Positions 35,401 through 49,300 of a DNA stretch of 64,000 bases are shown piece after piece; positions within the stretch are counted from its first letter, which is position 1, and each line of letters opens with the position of its first letter. Source of the stretch: Elysia marginata (Eukaryota > Mollusca > Gastropoda > Plakobranchidae). The position numbers and the translations under genes are program-made. The notes below the pieces were generated by a model. It did not search any database and was not told the DNA's origin. It saw only the letters and a program-made list of their open reading frames with translations. The stretch lies in the NCBI GenBank assembly GCA_019649035.1, contig BMAT01010556.1:391611-455610 (forward strand). The letters are read 5' to 3'.

Positions 35401-35740
35401 TTCATTTTTTTTTTTTTTTCAATTCAGAAAAACTTTGGCAGCACATTATTTATGAGGGCATTTTATTATGAGTGATACCTTCCATAGCAATTAAATCCAT
35501 GACACTTACATAATAAAAAAAAAATCTAGCATCAACATATTTCTAAAAGACACAGAATTCAAATAGATGAAAATCTTTCTTGGAGGCCAAGGGTAATAAT
35601 TTATAAATACATTTAAACTATATTTTCATGTTTCCAAACCTTAGACTAAACCATGGCTTGAAACCAGGAACCTTTATCTGAATTCTATAAGGAAAAATGA
35701 TACAACAGTAATCTGACTTGCAAATAAAATTTTTTCAAGG

Positions 35741-38700
35741 GGGGGGGGGGGGGGGGGTCCTGAAATGGGCCATTTAGGGGTCAGGTAACCGAATAGCCAA
35801 TTTGCGCTTTTTTGTTCGGTTCAACAATTTCTGCGTATGAAACAACCATTGAATAGGTGCTTTAAACCCGTTTTTTACTCTAAATCAGTGTTTTGGGGAG
35901 GCATGGTAGATAAAAAGCAACACCTTTCTCGTTAAAATCGCCTAAAAATTGTGAAAAAGGACCTAATTCATCGGCTCGTTTGAAACTGTTTTTAAGGTTC
36001 TGTAGCTCATTTCTTTGTGTTGGTTGATTCGATTACTTCAGAAGGTCAAGTACACATACAGATCAGGGAGCAGATTTCATTGGTTTGGCGTACTCATTCA
36101 CAAAATGAAACGTAGCATTTTTAAATAATTATCTTGTGAGTGACTCAGTTCAGCTCGGTAGCGTAAACAAACTCAAAGGTCATGACACTGTGCCGTGTGA
36201 TAGCGCGCAGCAGCGCTTCTGATTGGTTGTTGCGGCGTAGAGTCTGTGACTGTGCCGAGATTCTGCGATTTCATTTGCTACTAGTTAGGAGTGCAAAGTT
36301 CATGGATTATCAGAATCAAAACAAACTAGTCTTACAACCACTGTGAATGAGAGCGCTCGTTTGCGATTTTCCTGTTCCTATATTTCAACTTATTCATCCT
36401 TTATTTTCTGATTGTTGTAAGTAGTTTTTATAAATTGAACGTGTAAAACTCCTAGCAAAATGCCGAAAAAGAAGTTTCAGCGTCAACAAAAATACCTGGA
36501 GAGAGCAAGAGGTCAGCGACGGGCTGATGAAACCGAGGTGAGTACAACCCAAGAGACTGGATCTAATCTACAAGAATATGGAGTAAGCTTTTTGTGAGTT
36601 GTTCTAGATAAAAAAAAAGCATAATACGGCATTGGAGATGCGCAAGTAATAAATATAAGAATGAACCCTTTAGTTCTGAACTTTAATTTGTCTCTTGCTA
36701 AAAAAGATAAATAAATTTATGATTTTTTTTGTCGAAACACTAGTCTCTCGTAACAAACTATTTGAAACCTTTTTATCTACATTGCTGATGCTCTTCTAGA
36801 TTATAAATATATCTAAATTTGTATGATAATAATGTGATGCAAGGTAATATGTTTTGTTTCTTTTTTTATTTTCTTAGCCGTCTTTTTTGTTATTCAACTT
36901 TTTTTTGTTGCAACAATCAATTTTTCACACAGCCTACCTGATGAACCAAGCAGCTGGCTTGAATCATCTTTTCACCAAATCTCTACATGTACAGAAGAAC
37001 CACAAGCATCTACATCTACCGACAAACCACAAGCATCTACATCTACCGACGAACCACAAGCATCTACTTCCACAACTCAACTACAATCACCCTCAACACC
37101 CGACCAACCAGGCCCCTCCACACAACAGGAGTCAGTCACCCCGCCACCGCCAGCTGATCGGGTAGTGATACCGCTATCTTCTCCCTTACCTGCTTCACCT
37201 GAGCCAGAGCTCCCAAGGACCAGAAGCCAACAGAAACTGTCTTTTTATCAGAAGCAAGCTGTTGAGGAGGAATCAGATATAAAGCAGACAATTTTAGAGC
37301 TTCCACAGCTTGACAATCTCCTAAATGAGCTGGGGTGCCATGAATGCCATAGAGATCAGGGACTGCAACTGGTAACACCCTCTCGCCATGGTAAGGCAGT
37401 GAAAATCGAAGCTGTGTGCCGGACATGTCACAAAATACTGGCAAGCCAGTACACTTCAGCACGGAATTCGACACCTCCAAGCCAGCCAATGCCTTTTGTG
37501 ACGAATGGGGCCACATTAATGGCATTGCTCTTGGCTGGCATGGGCCAGTACTCTTTCAACAATTTCTGTGAGTACCTTGACATGCCAGGATTACACAAGA
37601 AAACCTTCAACGCAATGGCGAAGAGATTTCATGGCAGAAATAGAATGCTAGCAGACAAAATTTTTACCCACGCTGCTGCTTTCATGCCCAGGGAACACAT
37701 CCATCAGTATCATCTTGATGTGTACGACGATGACATCATTGACATCTTTGTCAGCTTTGATGGCTCATGACTGACAAGAGGGCATAAGTCTCTCATAAGA
37801 ATAGGCTGTGTTATTGACGTACTAACAGGCCTTATAATCAATGGACATCTTTGCAGGTCCAACCGTATGGACCAGAGGTTGAGATCGAAAAGGAGGACTG
37901 TATCAACCACGTCGGAAAGAGGCTTGGTGCTGCTCTCCGCAACCTTGTTGCCGACTGCAGCAAGAAAGGCATCACCATAGGAGGGCGAGGCCGGGGCCTT
38001 CTGACCCACGGAGCCATCGGAAAGCTGCAAATATACTATGGCCGAGCCATAAGATCAGCCTTGTCCGCAGTAGAAATGAGGCGGAACATCCTGGCGAGCA
38101 TCTACCACGGGTACTCGACAGATGACCTGCCTCAGCACCAGTACTGCCCCCCTGGCCCCAGCTCATGGTGCTTTTTCAAAAGGTCCATTGGAGAACACAG
38201 ATATCCAACTGGACACAAAAAAAGGGTTCACACCCCTCTCGATTTCAAACTGCTGCACAAGTTCCTAGAGCCAATTTACGAAAGGCTTGCATCATTGAAG
38301 CTCTTGAGGAAGTGCCAGCTCAAGACCATACAGAATCCAATTCCAAATGAAAGTTTTCTTCACTCTGTGTGTTCTCGTTCCAAGAAAAACTTTCACTCTC
38401 TCAAACGAGTGGAGATTGTAATGGTGTCGGCAGCAGCAGAGTTCAACTGGGGACCCATTGGCCTGGCCACTTTGAAAAGATCGCTGGGATAACAAGGGGA
38501 GCATGGCCAAAGACTTGGACAAGTCAGGCTCAGGAAAAGGCTTTTCAAAAGCACTCTGGAGGAGCAACAGAAAGCGAAAAAGAGGAAAAGACTGACTGCA
38601 GCTGCCAGAGAGATAGCCAGACAGGAAAAGGAGGCCGAGGAGGGAGGGCCAGCATACCAGGCAGGAATGTTTTAGGACCAGTTGTGATGAAATTGTGTAA

Positions 38701-39258
38701 GTATTTGTCATTTTTTGTATATTTTACTTTTAAATGTAATTTTCTCAAAACTCACATTTTTCACTAAAAATCCATCTTCTTCACAACTTGTTGACCAATT
38801 GCTTTGAAATTTTGTATGATGCTTCCGGAGTGAATAATGAATAAAATATTAGAAGGTTTTTTAGATTTTTTGTTTAGTTTTTGAGAAATAATTGATTTTG
38901 TGTGAAAATTGGGTTATTGCCCCTTTTCTCTTATGTATAGAAATAAAAAAAATCGTAAAAAAAAAGTTACAAAGATATCCAAAATCCCCTCTATTATATT
39001 GAAGCCATTATATAGCTTTACATTTGTGCAAAGATTTGAGATATGGGCTTCAAAAATGTAAGACAAGATAGATTTTAAAATTTGACATTTTACGCAACAA
39101 TAATCCAATTTGGTGGCGTTGCCATGGCAACCATGTGAGAAAAATTTAAAAATTACATTGATTCCTACATTTTCGAAGGTGCTTGATTCAATGGTTGTGG
39201 TTGGAATGAGCTATACTAGAAAATTAAAAAAATAACTCTCAGGACCCGCTTCCCCCCT
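35741..39258 (+). mobile_element. Mutator-like DNA transposon, decayed
   Basis: The left edge is a G-run followed by GGGTCCTGA (to about 35765); near 39240-39258 the inverted form TCAGGACCCGC followed by a C-run appears, so these are likely the terminal inverted repeats. The interval contains a degraded transposase gene (36460-38670). TSDs cannot be set because of the homopolymer runs at both edges. The 5' part (35765-36459) and 3' part (38680-39235) are noncoding. Confidence 0.65.
36460..38672 (+). pseudogene. Mutator-like transposase gene, broken
   Basis: An ATG at 36460 opens a basic start (MPKKKFQRQQKYLERARG) with a good donor (GAG|GTGAGT) at 36538. The main frame from about 36934 has three imperfect 27-bp repeats coding PQASTSTD (37000-37075), then a Cys pair region (LGCHECH), VCRTCHKILASQ, NGATLMALLLAGMGQYSFNN and DIFVSFDGS, the start of the catalytic core. 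There a TGA replaces the expected Trp codon (37768-37770). After a loss of sequence near 37855 the reading continues in another frame (37857-38492: GIGKLQIYYGRAIR-like, RNILASIYHGYSTDD, EFNWGPIGLATLKRS) and once more to about 38672. At least one stop, one deletion and one further frameshift are present. The family call rests on pattern memory of metazoan Mutator-like transposase-domain proteins. Confidence 0.65.
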
Positions 39259-40042
39259 TTATGAACTTTATTGAGGCTAAAAAATGTTTGAGCAGTCCAA
39301 CAAAAGACACTTATTGTGATACTAACATCTGCACAGGATTATTAAGCTCTTCAAAATTCTCTGAGATGGTGAAAATAATTTGATAATTCAGTTATGTTGG
39401 GAGTGGTTCTAGTTGAAAGAATAGACAATCAATATGAAGAATTTTTTAATGATCCAATTACTTTTACATACCCTACATTACAAAGGAAAAAGACAACATT
39501 AAAAACTCCCCCCTCCCCTCTCCCACTTTTTTTGTTAAGTTTTCCTAAGCTTCATCAATTCTAACGCAAACTAAAATTAAGAGAATGTGCATCTAGCTGG
39601 TTTGAGTGAGGGAAGGTAATATTACAAATTACTATGTATGACGAAACCTGGCCAGCCAGCATTTCCATTAACAAAGCTTTTGAACCATGACATTGATAAC
39701 TGTGATCCAACCATATTGTCCCTATGTGTTGCTAAAATATACTATACTACATTTATGACAAACAATAAAGGTATATTTAGGATCTAAAAACCTGTAGATC
39801 TAACCTCTGTTTGTGCATGCCACATCATGTTTCTCATCAGGTCAAAATGAATCAAAATAATGTTGCAATTTTCAAATGACAAGGCATTGGTATTTCATAC
39901 TATTTTCGAGCTGTATACAAAACTTCAGCTACATGAAAGACTCTTCAACATTTATACCATTACAGATACAATATTTCTAACACTTGATTATGACAAAAAC
40001 TGTGAATAGTAATAACTTGTGAATCAACAAATACCAAAAAAA

Positions 40043-40359
40043 TCACAAGTTATTTATTGCGCACATATCATAATTGTGGACCTCTGTATCTGGGGCTTCA
40101 AAGTCGTCAAAGTAAATGCCCCCCAACATTTCACGAAGCAGAGGGTTATTAAGAGCACTAGAGTACTTGTCGAACCGTAAGGATCTAATAAACTTAGAGC
40201 TCTCAAAGTTGAATGTGCGGATACCAACCAAAAGGCTTACCACTTTGGCATACATTTGAAGTGGCTTTGAAAACCGCTTTCTAAAAAGATGGATAAGGCA
40301 GTTATTCAACAACTCATAGATGAGCTTGGCTTTTTCTGAACTCACACCATGTTCTCGAT
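40043..40359 (-). CDS. nuclear receptor exon n7: helices 9-12 and stop
   Basis: DREHGVSSEKAKLIYELLNN continues from ...LMAP (the usual SPDR motif at this point). SALNNPLLREMLGG contains the AF-2 helix. Another ~25 acidic residues follow before TGA at 40045-40043. An AATAAA on the minus strand overlaps the last codons; the real polyadenylation site is not determined. Confidence 0.94.
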
Positions 40360-43300
40360 CTGGACAAATGTAAAAGAAAAATGAAACTTTTACAGACTGC
40401 ACGAAATCTGTTCTTGGATTATCCATGCAAGTTATTTTTCTACCATTGCTTGAAATAAATAAATATGAAATTCATTCAATCTTTTTATCTAAAGTTAATA
40501 CCCAAATCTGGGCTGAAAAAATTTCCTCTCAACTTTAACTTTGGGTTATAATGATAAGTGTTAACACAAAAATAAACAAGGTTAAATTATCAACCAGAAG
40601 TTCCTCCAAAATTTAAACCTTAAAATTAAACACAATCTCAAATTTCATTGTACCGTTATGATCTTTGTTTTTTATCACAACAAAGTTGTAAAGGTGAATC
40701 GTTTTTAGAAAATTTCTTTTAGTAGGCCCCTATTGGAAATTTTTCTTCAATGTGAGGCATTAATTACAATTCAGGCCAAATTTTAACTAGTGCTCATTGC
40801 AGATGAATTTAATATTACCCTTTTAAAAATTTATTATTTTCCATCTTTTTTTCAATGTGCATAAAATGCCAGCTCTTTTTTTCTTGCTCTTTCAAATCAT
40901 CATCAATTTTAATATCTTTTCTATAAATCTAAATGATTTGGCAAAATTTTAACAGTTGCAAACTTTAGAAAATAGAAAGCTTAAATGATTTTAAATAATT
41001 GTGAGGAAATAATTTGGTTGCCTAAAATCAGTTGCCTAAGCCATTTAAATTACATTATATCAGTTGTGCACTAAAATGCTTTTGTCTGCAACAATCAAGT
41101 CAAGCTTGGATACCTTGTGCCAGAAACATCCTCTTTGACTTCCATACAAAAAAACTTACCGGGAGCCATGAGTACAATGGAGCCCATCAGTATTCTTTCC
41201 TCTAGAGTGAGTTTCAGGTTTTGATATGACTCACAGTAAAGCACAAAGCGATCCATCATGTTCTCAAAGTCAATGTTTCCAGCAATGTCAACACATACTT
41301 TGCAACGCATTCTCTTGTCTGCACAGTATATCACTCCCTGAGCAACTTCATTAAAGCCCATGAAAAGCAGGAATTCATTGCGCGAGTCTGGCAAGAATAA
41401 TAGGGAAATTGTAGATTGATAATAGATAATGGTCAAATCTGAAAAAAAAAATTGAAACTGAAAATATCTCCTACGTTCTAAAACATAAAGAGCTTGTGAA
41501 GCCAGTTTGAAAGAAATTTACAGTGAGAACGTTAAATTGCTTTTTTCAAAGTTCAAAACCATTTGTCAGGTTATTAATTATTTTAAAGAACATTTGGGTG
41601 TTTAATGCTTCATCCCATAACATTGCTCAACAGGTGGAGCTCTTAGTCTTACAGAGCTATATCTTGTGGCCTTCCTCGACCTGGGTTGTGAACTTGTAAT
41701 GTTACTTCAGTTGAGAGCTAGTGTGAGCAACCTTACAAATCAACTTTTCAAATTAATTTTGATTTCACATCAAGGATCTCCCAATTTGTTTACCTCACAT
41801 ATTACAAAAAATAACAAACTTTTGTAAATGATTTTTTGAATGCAATTACTATACATACAAAATGCCAGTCTCCTTTTAGGTGCTAAAATGATTATATAGA
41901 GTGCAAAAGTAAGAAAGGAATTTATTGGAAGGGATTCATGCTGACTTATATTTCAAACTAATTAGAAAAATTGTGAAGAGTGTGCCAGAATCCCAAAAGC
42001 AGTGCTAATCCTTGATCTAGATTTATTGAAAGTTTTATAACACGTTCTGGCTCTGATAACAAATGGTTACTAAGCCAGTTGTATTCCAGCTCACAGGAAT
42101 ACAACAGACCATGTCTACAGTGGGATTTTTGGTTCCAAAAGAAAAAATCCAGCTGTAGGCATGTTCTTGCAATAGGAATATAAAGAAGAGTAAAAATCGA
42201 ATAGAATGAAGAAAAAAAACTTGTTTTGATAGCACTCCTTTCTACTTATCTAGGCACATAACAGACTTTCCTTACCCCTTCTCTCTTCTCTTCACCTACA
42301 ACCATCATTCACATCGTTTTATCAATGATAGGGGCCTATTTTAAGCTTAGAATTAGAAACTGTTAAACTTATTATTTTGCTCTAGGCCAACAGAGACTCG
42401 CTGAAAAAACTACGCTGAAAAAGTCAATGACAATGCCGCACTCAGCCTCCTTCCAGTAGTTCAATGCACACTGACTTGTGAACAGTTACTATATAAACAA
42501 GGGACGAGCAAACCTTGCACTGGCTTGCAGTTCAACCCAAAGTCAAACCAACAATAAACCTATGGTCTTATGTAGGCTTGCCTGTCAAAATTCCAGAAAA
42601 TTTTCTTAAATTCTTAATCTAATTTCTCTAAAACTTGCTCTGCTCGTCTCACTTTATCCATGTTTGGACCTGTTCTTGCCCTGTTAAACCTAGTCACAGG
42701 TAATAGACTTTATATCGGGAATGAGATTAGCGGGAAAACAAGAGTTACCGTTCCTGGTTGAAAGGTCGTGCTTAACACAAGACCTAAAAAACAATGCTTT
42801 CTTAGCGTTATTAACAATGGAATACTTCTTTTTTTTAAATTCACATAGAAATATAATTTAAACTGTAATTACCTTGATCCATTCCATGTAAAAATTGTGA
42901 AGATTTTTAATGTAATGATTACATATTCTGCAAACAAACACTAAATTTATCTAAGCTACGTTTTCTTTTTCAACGTTATAGGCCTACATCATGCAGCGAT
43001 CTGCGGCTTCTCTTCTTTATCTTAGTTATTATTTTTTTTCTATTTTTTGTATTGTATATTATATGAAAAATTGATCTAATTATAAAATAATATAATAAAC
43101 GACACCTATTGTTAGACAGGTCTTTCCGACTTTACTGACACTTTGCTGGTAAAAATAACAATAAATAAAATTAATATGTCTTTAATGGATAAGGAAGAAA
43201 AATCACTAGGTACGTTATGGATAACTTTGAAAACATCCAATCGGTAAGAATAAAGCAAGCTGTTAAATTTTTAGGCCCACAGGCAAAATGTTTATCAATA

Positions 43301-46300
43301 CATAATTAGGGGCCTATAGATCTAGAAAACGAAAGGTTTTTAAAAGTAAACTTGACGGGGTTTTTTTCTTTCCTTCAAATGTGGTATAGATTTTTCACTT
43401 GAAACGCCAAAAGGTAGCCATTGTATTTTTTTTCCTGGCACGATCGAGATAGCTCTAAATGAAACCAGTGTGGGTTCATTCTCATAAGTAAAGAAGAGCA
43501 ACATGCAACGGTTTGCTTGAATAGCTGCAATCAGTTGCTTATGACATTCCCTTTTCTCTTCCTTTCCACACACAACAGCTCATGTAGGCATTAGGCTTTT
43601 AGTTTTACAAAGAAAAAACAAGCATGATACATTAAAAGCATGTTAAGCAGAGCCATATGTCACAAACATGGTTAATATAGAGAATTTACGTTTTCAAAAC
43701 AGTGAACAAACAAAAGATATCGCTTTGGTTGATGAAGTTTTCGACTTACAAAAGTAAGTTGGTTTATTGTTTTAAATTTCAATAGTCAACAATGATAAAT
43801 TATCGAGGCAAAACTAAGTAGTTTGAAGGAAACAAAACAATGAAAACTAGAAGAAAAAACGTGCTTAGGCCTTGGCTGCCTTTCAATCAAGAACGGCTAC
43901 TCTAATTCTCTCTTGAAATCGCATTCCCGATAGAGAAAAAAGATGGATTACTCCGATACCCCACTGTGGGGATGGTGCTATAGATGAGCACTACAGTACA
44001 ACAAGTATAGAACTGGGTGTAAACCTAGATTCTGATACAGACTTTAGAATCAATTTACTAATAAAATAGACACTAATTTAACTGTGTTGTCACTTTTAAT
44101 CAGGCTTGTGTAGTCTACTGATATTGGTCACAGTAAACTAGGCCTTGCTCAAAAAATACTAAAAACCAGCAATGAATTATCTGCCTTGACGATCTTGCTA
44201 AACGTCGCCTAAGCACAGAGCAAACATTTATCGATTACCTGTGTGCTAATTCATTTGGTCAAGGCAGATAATTCTTAATTAACATGCTAGTGAGAACACC
44301 CTAAAGCATTTTAAGGCAGAGGCACAAATTTCAGAAAAACATATGCTAAAAAAAAACAACTACATGGATAAACACTACCCTTATTTTCACCAATTATTGC
44401 AAAGTACAAAAATGTCATTCTTCGAATTACTTACATTTGATGAGTGTTACTTGGTCCTGAATGTCCAGATAACTAAATCCTGGAACACACTTTGCAAATT
44501 TTGCATATGCTCGAATGTACAACTCCATCAGAGCATTGTAATTTTCATAACGCTGCATCCTGCCATCTGCATCCAAACCTGTGGTGGCATAGATACTGTC
44601 ATACTCCTGGTCTGGCAGCCTGTGCATAGAACCAAACATTTCTTGCCGAAGACGACAGAGTTCCTGAAAAAAAAATAGATTATATTTTTGTATTGCAAAA
44701 TATTGGATGAGAAAATGATTATCACCATGTCCATATTCTGGAAAGTTTTTAAAAAATTACTTCTTCAAATCAATACCATATATCTCAAAAGATCAAGATC
44801 AGACTTTACAACTTAAACGTCAAATCAGTTATGCTGTATGGTTGTAAAACTTGGAAAGCCACACCTGTAGCAATAAAGAAAGTGCAGATCTTTATAGACA
44901 GATGCATGTGGGGTATTCTGAGAATAAAATGGCATGATAGGGTAAGCAATGAGGAGGTTTGGAGGCGAACAGGGCAGAAACCAGTAGAATAGGAAATTGG
45001 AATGAGAAGGACACACACAGAAGAAACCGCATAATAACATCACAAGACAGGCACTTCAGTGGAATCCACAAGGGAATAGAGGCAAGGGTAGGCCCAGAGA
45101 TTGATTGATTGATTGATTGAAATTTTTACCAGCCCAGTCCATCACTAACGATGATCTCAGGGCTTACGATCTCTTCAGGTGTAGTTTATTTCGATACTTT
45201 CATCTTGCCGACCTATCACATACATTAAAATCAATGACAATGATGGGAAAAGGATGGGGTCAGCTTGGAAAGTTTACTCAGGACCGGAGTGGGTGGCATT
45301 TACTTGTGCCGAGCTTATACCCAGCCAAGGGTGAAGGGCATTGATGATGATGAAAAAATCAATACCACTGACTGCCCGAGTTAATCACCTGTGACCTGTC
45401 AACTGTCAGCATCAAAGTTCTGATGCTAGCTGCGACAACAGGCATCAGCACAATCCTTTTCTCCAATAATCTCTATCCAGACATTTGTGTGCTATTTTCT
45501 GCCTGCCCATAACACTGGCCTTTGTAATACTTTCCATGGAAAGTCTACCCACCTTTCTTCATTCTCTTTTTCATTGAAACAATTTTGCCATGAGACTGAT
45601 GTTTTTCTTTCTTACTGACTGATATATTTGAGTCTCTGCACATAAATTACAATTTGTAGAATTTCTCTTTTAGCTGATAAATATTCAAATAAAATGTTGT
45701 TCATTCTTTTATCAGTCCATTTCACTCTTGGAAGCCTATGGCAGAAAAACATTTCTGCGGCTTCCAGTCTTCTCTCATGCATGAGAGTTTGAGAGGGGAT
45801 TGATTGATTGAAGGATATTTTACAAGCCCAATTCTACTTCAAAGGTGCTCTCAGGGCTTGGGTCCCAATAACAATGTACGGGCTGCCACCCAGAGACTAG
45901 CGGGGATACCATGACTTAGCCTCAGTTGGTCACATTATACTGACACCGTCCCAACCAGTAGGGGCCCGGACTGTGCTCGGCTGAGGCTCGAACCCACAAC
46001 CTCTTGGCCACGGAGCGAGGCCTCTACCAACTGAGCTATCTAGGCCCTGTTTGAGAGGGGAATTAAGGAAGAAAAGAGAAAGAGAGAGAGAGGGAGGTGT
46101 AAATAATATTTTTTGGTTAATAGCACCTGACTATACTCAACACTCATGCATAAAGCATTTATAGAGAAAAAATCTTGCAAAGGTTGTGTAACAAAAACCT
46201 GTAGGACATCATTTTACTATTCCTTTTACTGGTCACGGAAGCCCTGCTTCCGAACGTTTCAATCACCCATGTATGATTAACCAGGAAGCCCTGATTGCTG

Positions 46301-49300
46301 ACATTTTAGACACATACGTCTGCTTAGCCTGTTACACTTCAAAAGCGTCCAACTTCCCACCGCCGGACCCCTTGATCGTCAAATTGCCATCACTTGATAC
46401 TTGCCGACATCCCGAAGAGCAGAACCATTGCCATTGGATTTACCTCTTTGTCTCTGTAATTTTTTTACATGTTTCGCCGTAATTTTTTAAGGGTGAAAAT
46501 TGAAGGCGGGGGGTCAGTTACTCAAAACGCTATACACTTAGTTCATATGTATATAACCTAGTGTTATTATATATCAAAATGTTCAGAATTGAATAAGGAA
46601 CAAAATTACACTATGATCTAAGTGTTTTATGATATTTTGTTAGAAAAATTGTGGTTGTTTTGTAGAGTGTAAAAAAAATTTACTAAAAAATACAGTCGGA
46701 CCCGCTTAATCGGGAAATTTCGGTAGAAGGCATCTTTTCCCGATTATCCGGGTTTTCCCGATTTTCCGGGTCTTTGCATTTTTTACTAAAATTGGACCTC
46801 TCGTGGAAATAAATGTAAAACTCAGGCAGAGAGAGAGAACAGAGAGAGAACAGGGAGAGACAGACAGTAAGAGAGAGAGGGAAGGAAGAGATGGAGACAT
46901 AGNNNNNNNNNNNNNNNNNNNNNNNNNNNNNNNNNNNNNNNNNNNNNNNNNNNNNNNNNNNNNNNNNNNNNNNNNNNNNNNNNNNNNNNNNNNNNNNNNN
47001 NNNNNNNNNNNNNNNNNNNNNNNNNNNNNNNNNNNNNNNNNNNNNNNNNNNNNNNNNNNNNNNNNNNNNNNNNNNNNNNNNNNNNNNNNNNNNNNNNNNN
47101 NNNNNNNNNNNNNNNNNNNNNNNNNNNNNNNNNNNNNNNNNNNNNNNNNNNNNNNNNNNNNNNNNNNNNNNNNNNNNNNNNNNNNNNNNNNNNNNNNNNN
47201 NNNNNNNNNNNNNNNNNNNNNNNNNNNNNNNNNNNNNNNNNNNNNNNNNNNNNNNNNNNNNNNNNNNNNNNNNNNNNNNNNNNNNNNNNNNNNNNNNNNN
47301 NNNNNNNNNNNNNNNNNNNNNNNNNNNNNNNNNNNNNNNNNNNNNNNNNNNNNNNNNNNNNNNNNNNNNNNNNNNNNNNNNNNNNNNNNNNNNNNNNNNN
47401 NNNNNNNNNNNNNNNNNNNNNNNNNNNNNNNNNNNNNNNNNNNNNNNNNNNNNNNNNNNNNNNNNNNNNNNNNNNNNNNNNNNNNNNNNNNNNNNNNNNN
47501 NNNNNNNNNNNNNNNNNNNNNNNNNNNNNNNNNNNNNNNNNNNNNNNNNNNNNNNNNNNNNNNNNNNNNNNNNNNNNNNNNNNNNNNNNNNNNNNNNNNN
47601 NNNNNNNNNNNNNNNNNNNNNNNNNNNNNNNNNNNTCCGTTCCCTGGGATTTTTCCCGATTTCACATAAATTCCCGATTTCGCGTTTCCCAATTTCGCGG
47701 GTCCGACTTTACTTGACAAAATCAACCTACTTCAGGGATCCAGTCAGGTCGCAGATGACTTGCATACTCCATAATCCATTTTTTGCAAAGGTATGTATGT
47801 CCCAGATTGTTGTTTAAAAAAAAATTGAGGCCCAGTCTGGTTTACCTGCCTTCTGAGGTCCAAAACTCAATTTACGTGGCAAGCTACAAATGCGCATAAA
47901 GTCAGCAAAAACAGCAATAATGTATACAGTTCATAAAAAAAAAATTGGGGTTTTCAGTTCTATTTACACTGTAATACAAAGCAGAGTTCATATTTCTAGA
48001 ACTGCCCTGGAGTGTGATACTTCCAGAAGAACTCATTTGGATGAAGGTAAGGCTTGTTGCTACATCCTGCGCAGATAAAATGAGTGCGTTTTTCCTTGCC
48101 ATTCTCCGTCCTCACACCATAGACATCACAGACAACACAATTCAAGACATTTTTGTGCCACTTGATGAGATGCCTATTGCCATCAAATCTCTCCAGTGGG
48201 TTTTGGGATCTTGGGCGTCCAGCATAGCTTGTGTGCCTGGTCTCCCCAGTATCTATTGTTGCTGCTGCAAGATCCGAGAGTTGTTCGATCAGGTTGTATT
48301 TGAAATCTTCAAGTGACATTTTCTTACCACCCTCCTCACGTGTCAGGCTGTACAAAATATGGGCATTGACTTGTGTCACTTCCAGAACCCAGTGGAACCA
48401 TTTTTTTTGTCTTTCTCTGGAATTCGCCATAGTATGACACACTTTGATCAAGGCGATCGCAGCCGTTCATACTGTCATTGTATGCTGCAATCATAGATGG
48501 AATTTTCTTTTCAATACCAAATTTGCTTCTTTTTTCTTCCTCATTTGTAGAGGAACAAGATGACACTGTAACACAATTTTTCTTTGCTTTTTTATCCCTC
48601 CAGGCCACACACAGATAATCTGTCTTTTCTTCCAGAAAATACTTGCTCTCTCTGTGATTCAGGCTGAGCGATTTTAGCTCAGGAGGGAAGTTTTTCCTGT
48701 TCACATTGAAAGTTCCAGTAAAGTAGGTTTTTCTGTTAGTGAGATACTGGAGGAGAGGGTAGCTGGTGTAATACCTGTCAGCGAAAATGTGGTGCCCTTT
48801 GACGAGTGGTGTCATCAAATAATCGAAGACTTTTACAGCTTGCGAGCCTTCAGGGCCCATGTCAGGGTTGTAGGATGTGTCCTTGCCAAAGTATATCAAG
48901 ATGTTGATGCAGTAGCCAGTAGCACTGTCACAAAGACCAAAAGTCTTGATATGATATTTATGGGGCTTGCTAGCATTGTACTGTTTGTGCTTCGATCTTC
49001 CTTTCCATCTTATCACCATTTCGTCGATCAAAACATTTTGGAAGGGGTAAAAAGCAGCTTGGTACTTCTCAATGAGCGAGTTAAAGAACGGTTAATTTTC
49101 TCTTTCCCTTCTGAATTTTCTCCTTCACAGTGTAGCATAGAATGAAGAGAGCTTCAAAGCGTTCTCGTCTAAACATTTGCTGGCACCACAGGTTTTTTTT
49201 GGTAGACTTTGCTGGACCAGATGCACCTCACTCTTGGTTTTTTCATGCATTGTCATGGGCTCAAAATCTAAAAACAAAGATCTGCGTCTTGCTGGTCTCT

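Noticed and set aside
46706-47725. Long open frames across the second large gap
   Set aside because: N run plus GA-rich repeat and transposon ends; no protein evidence.
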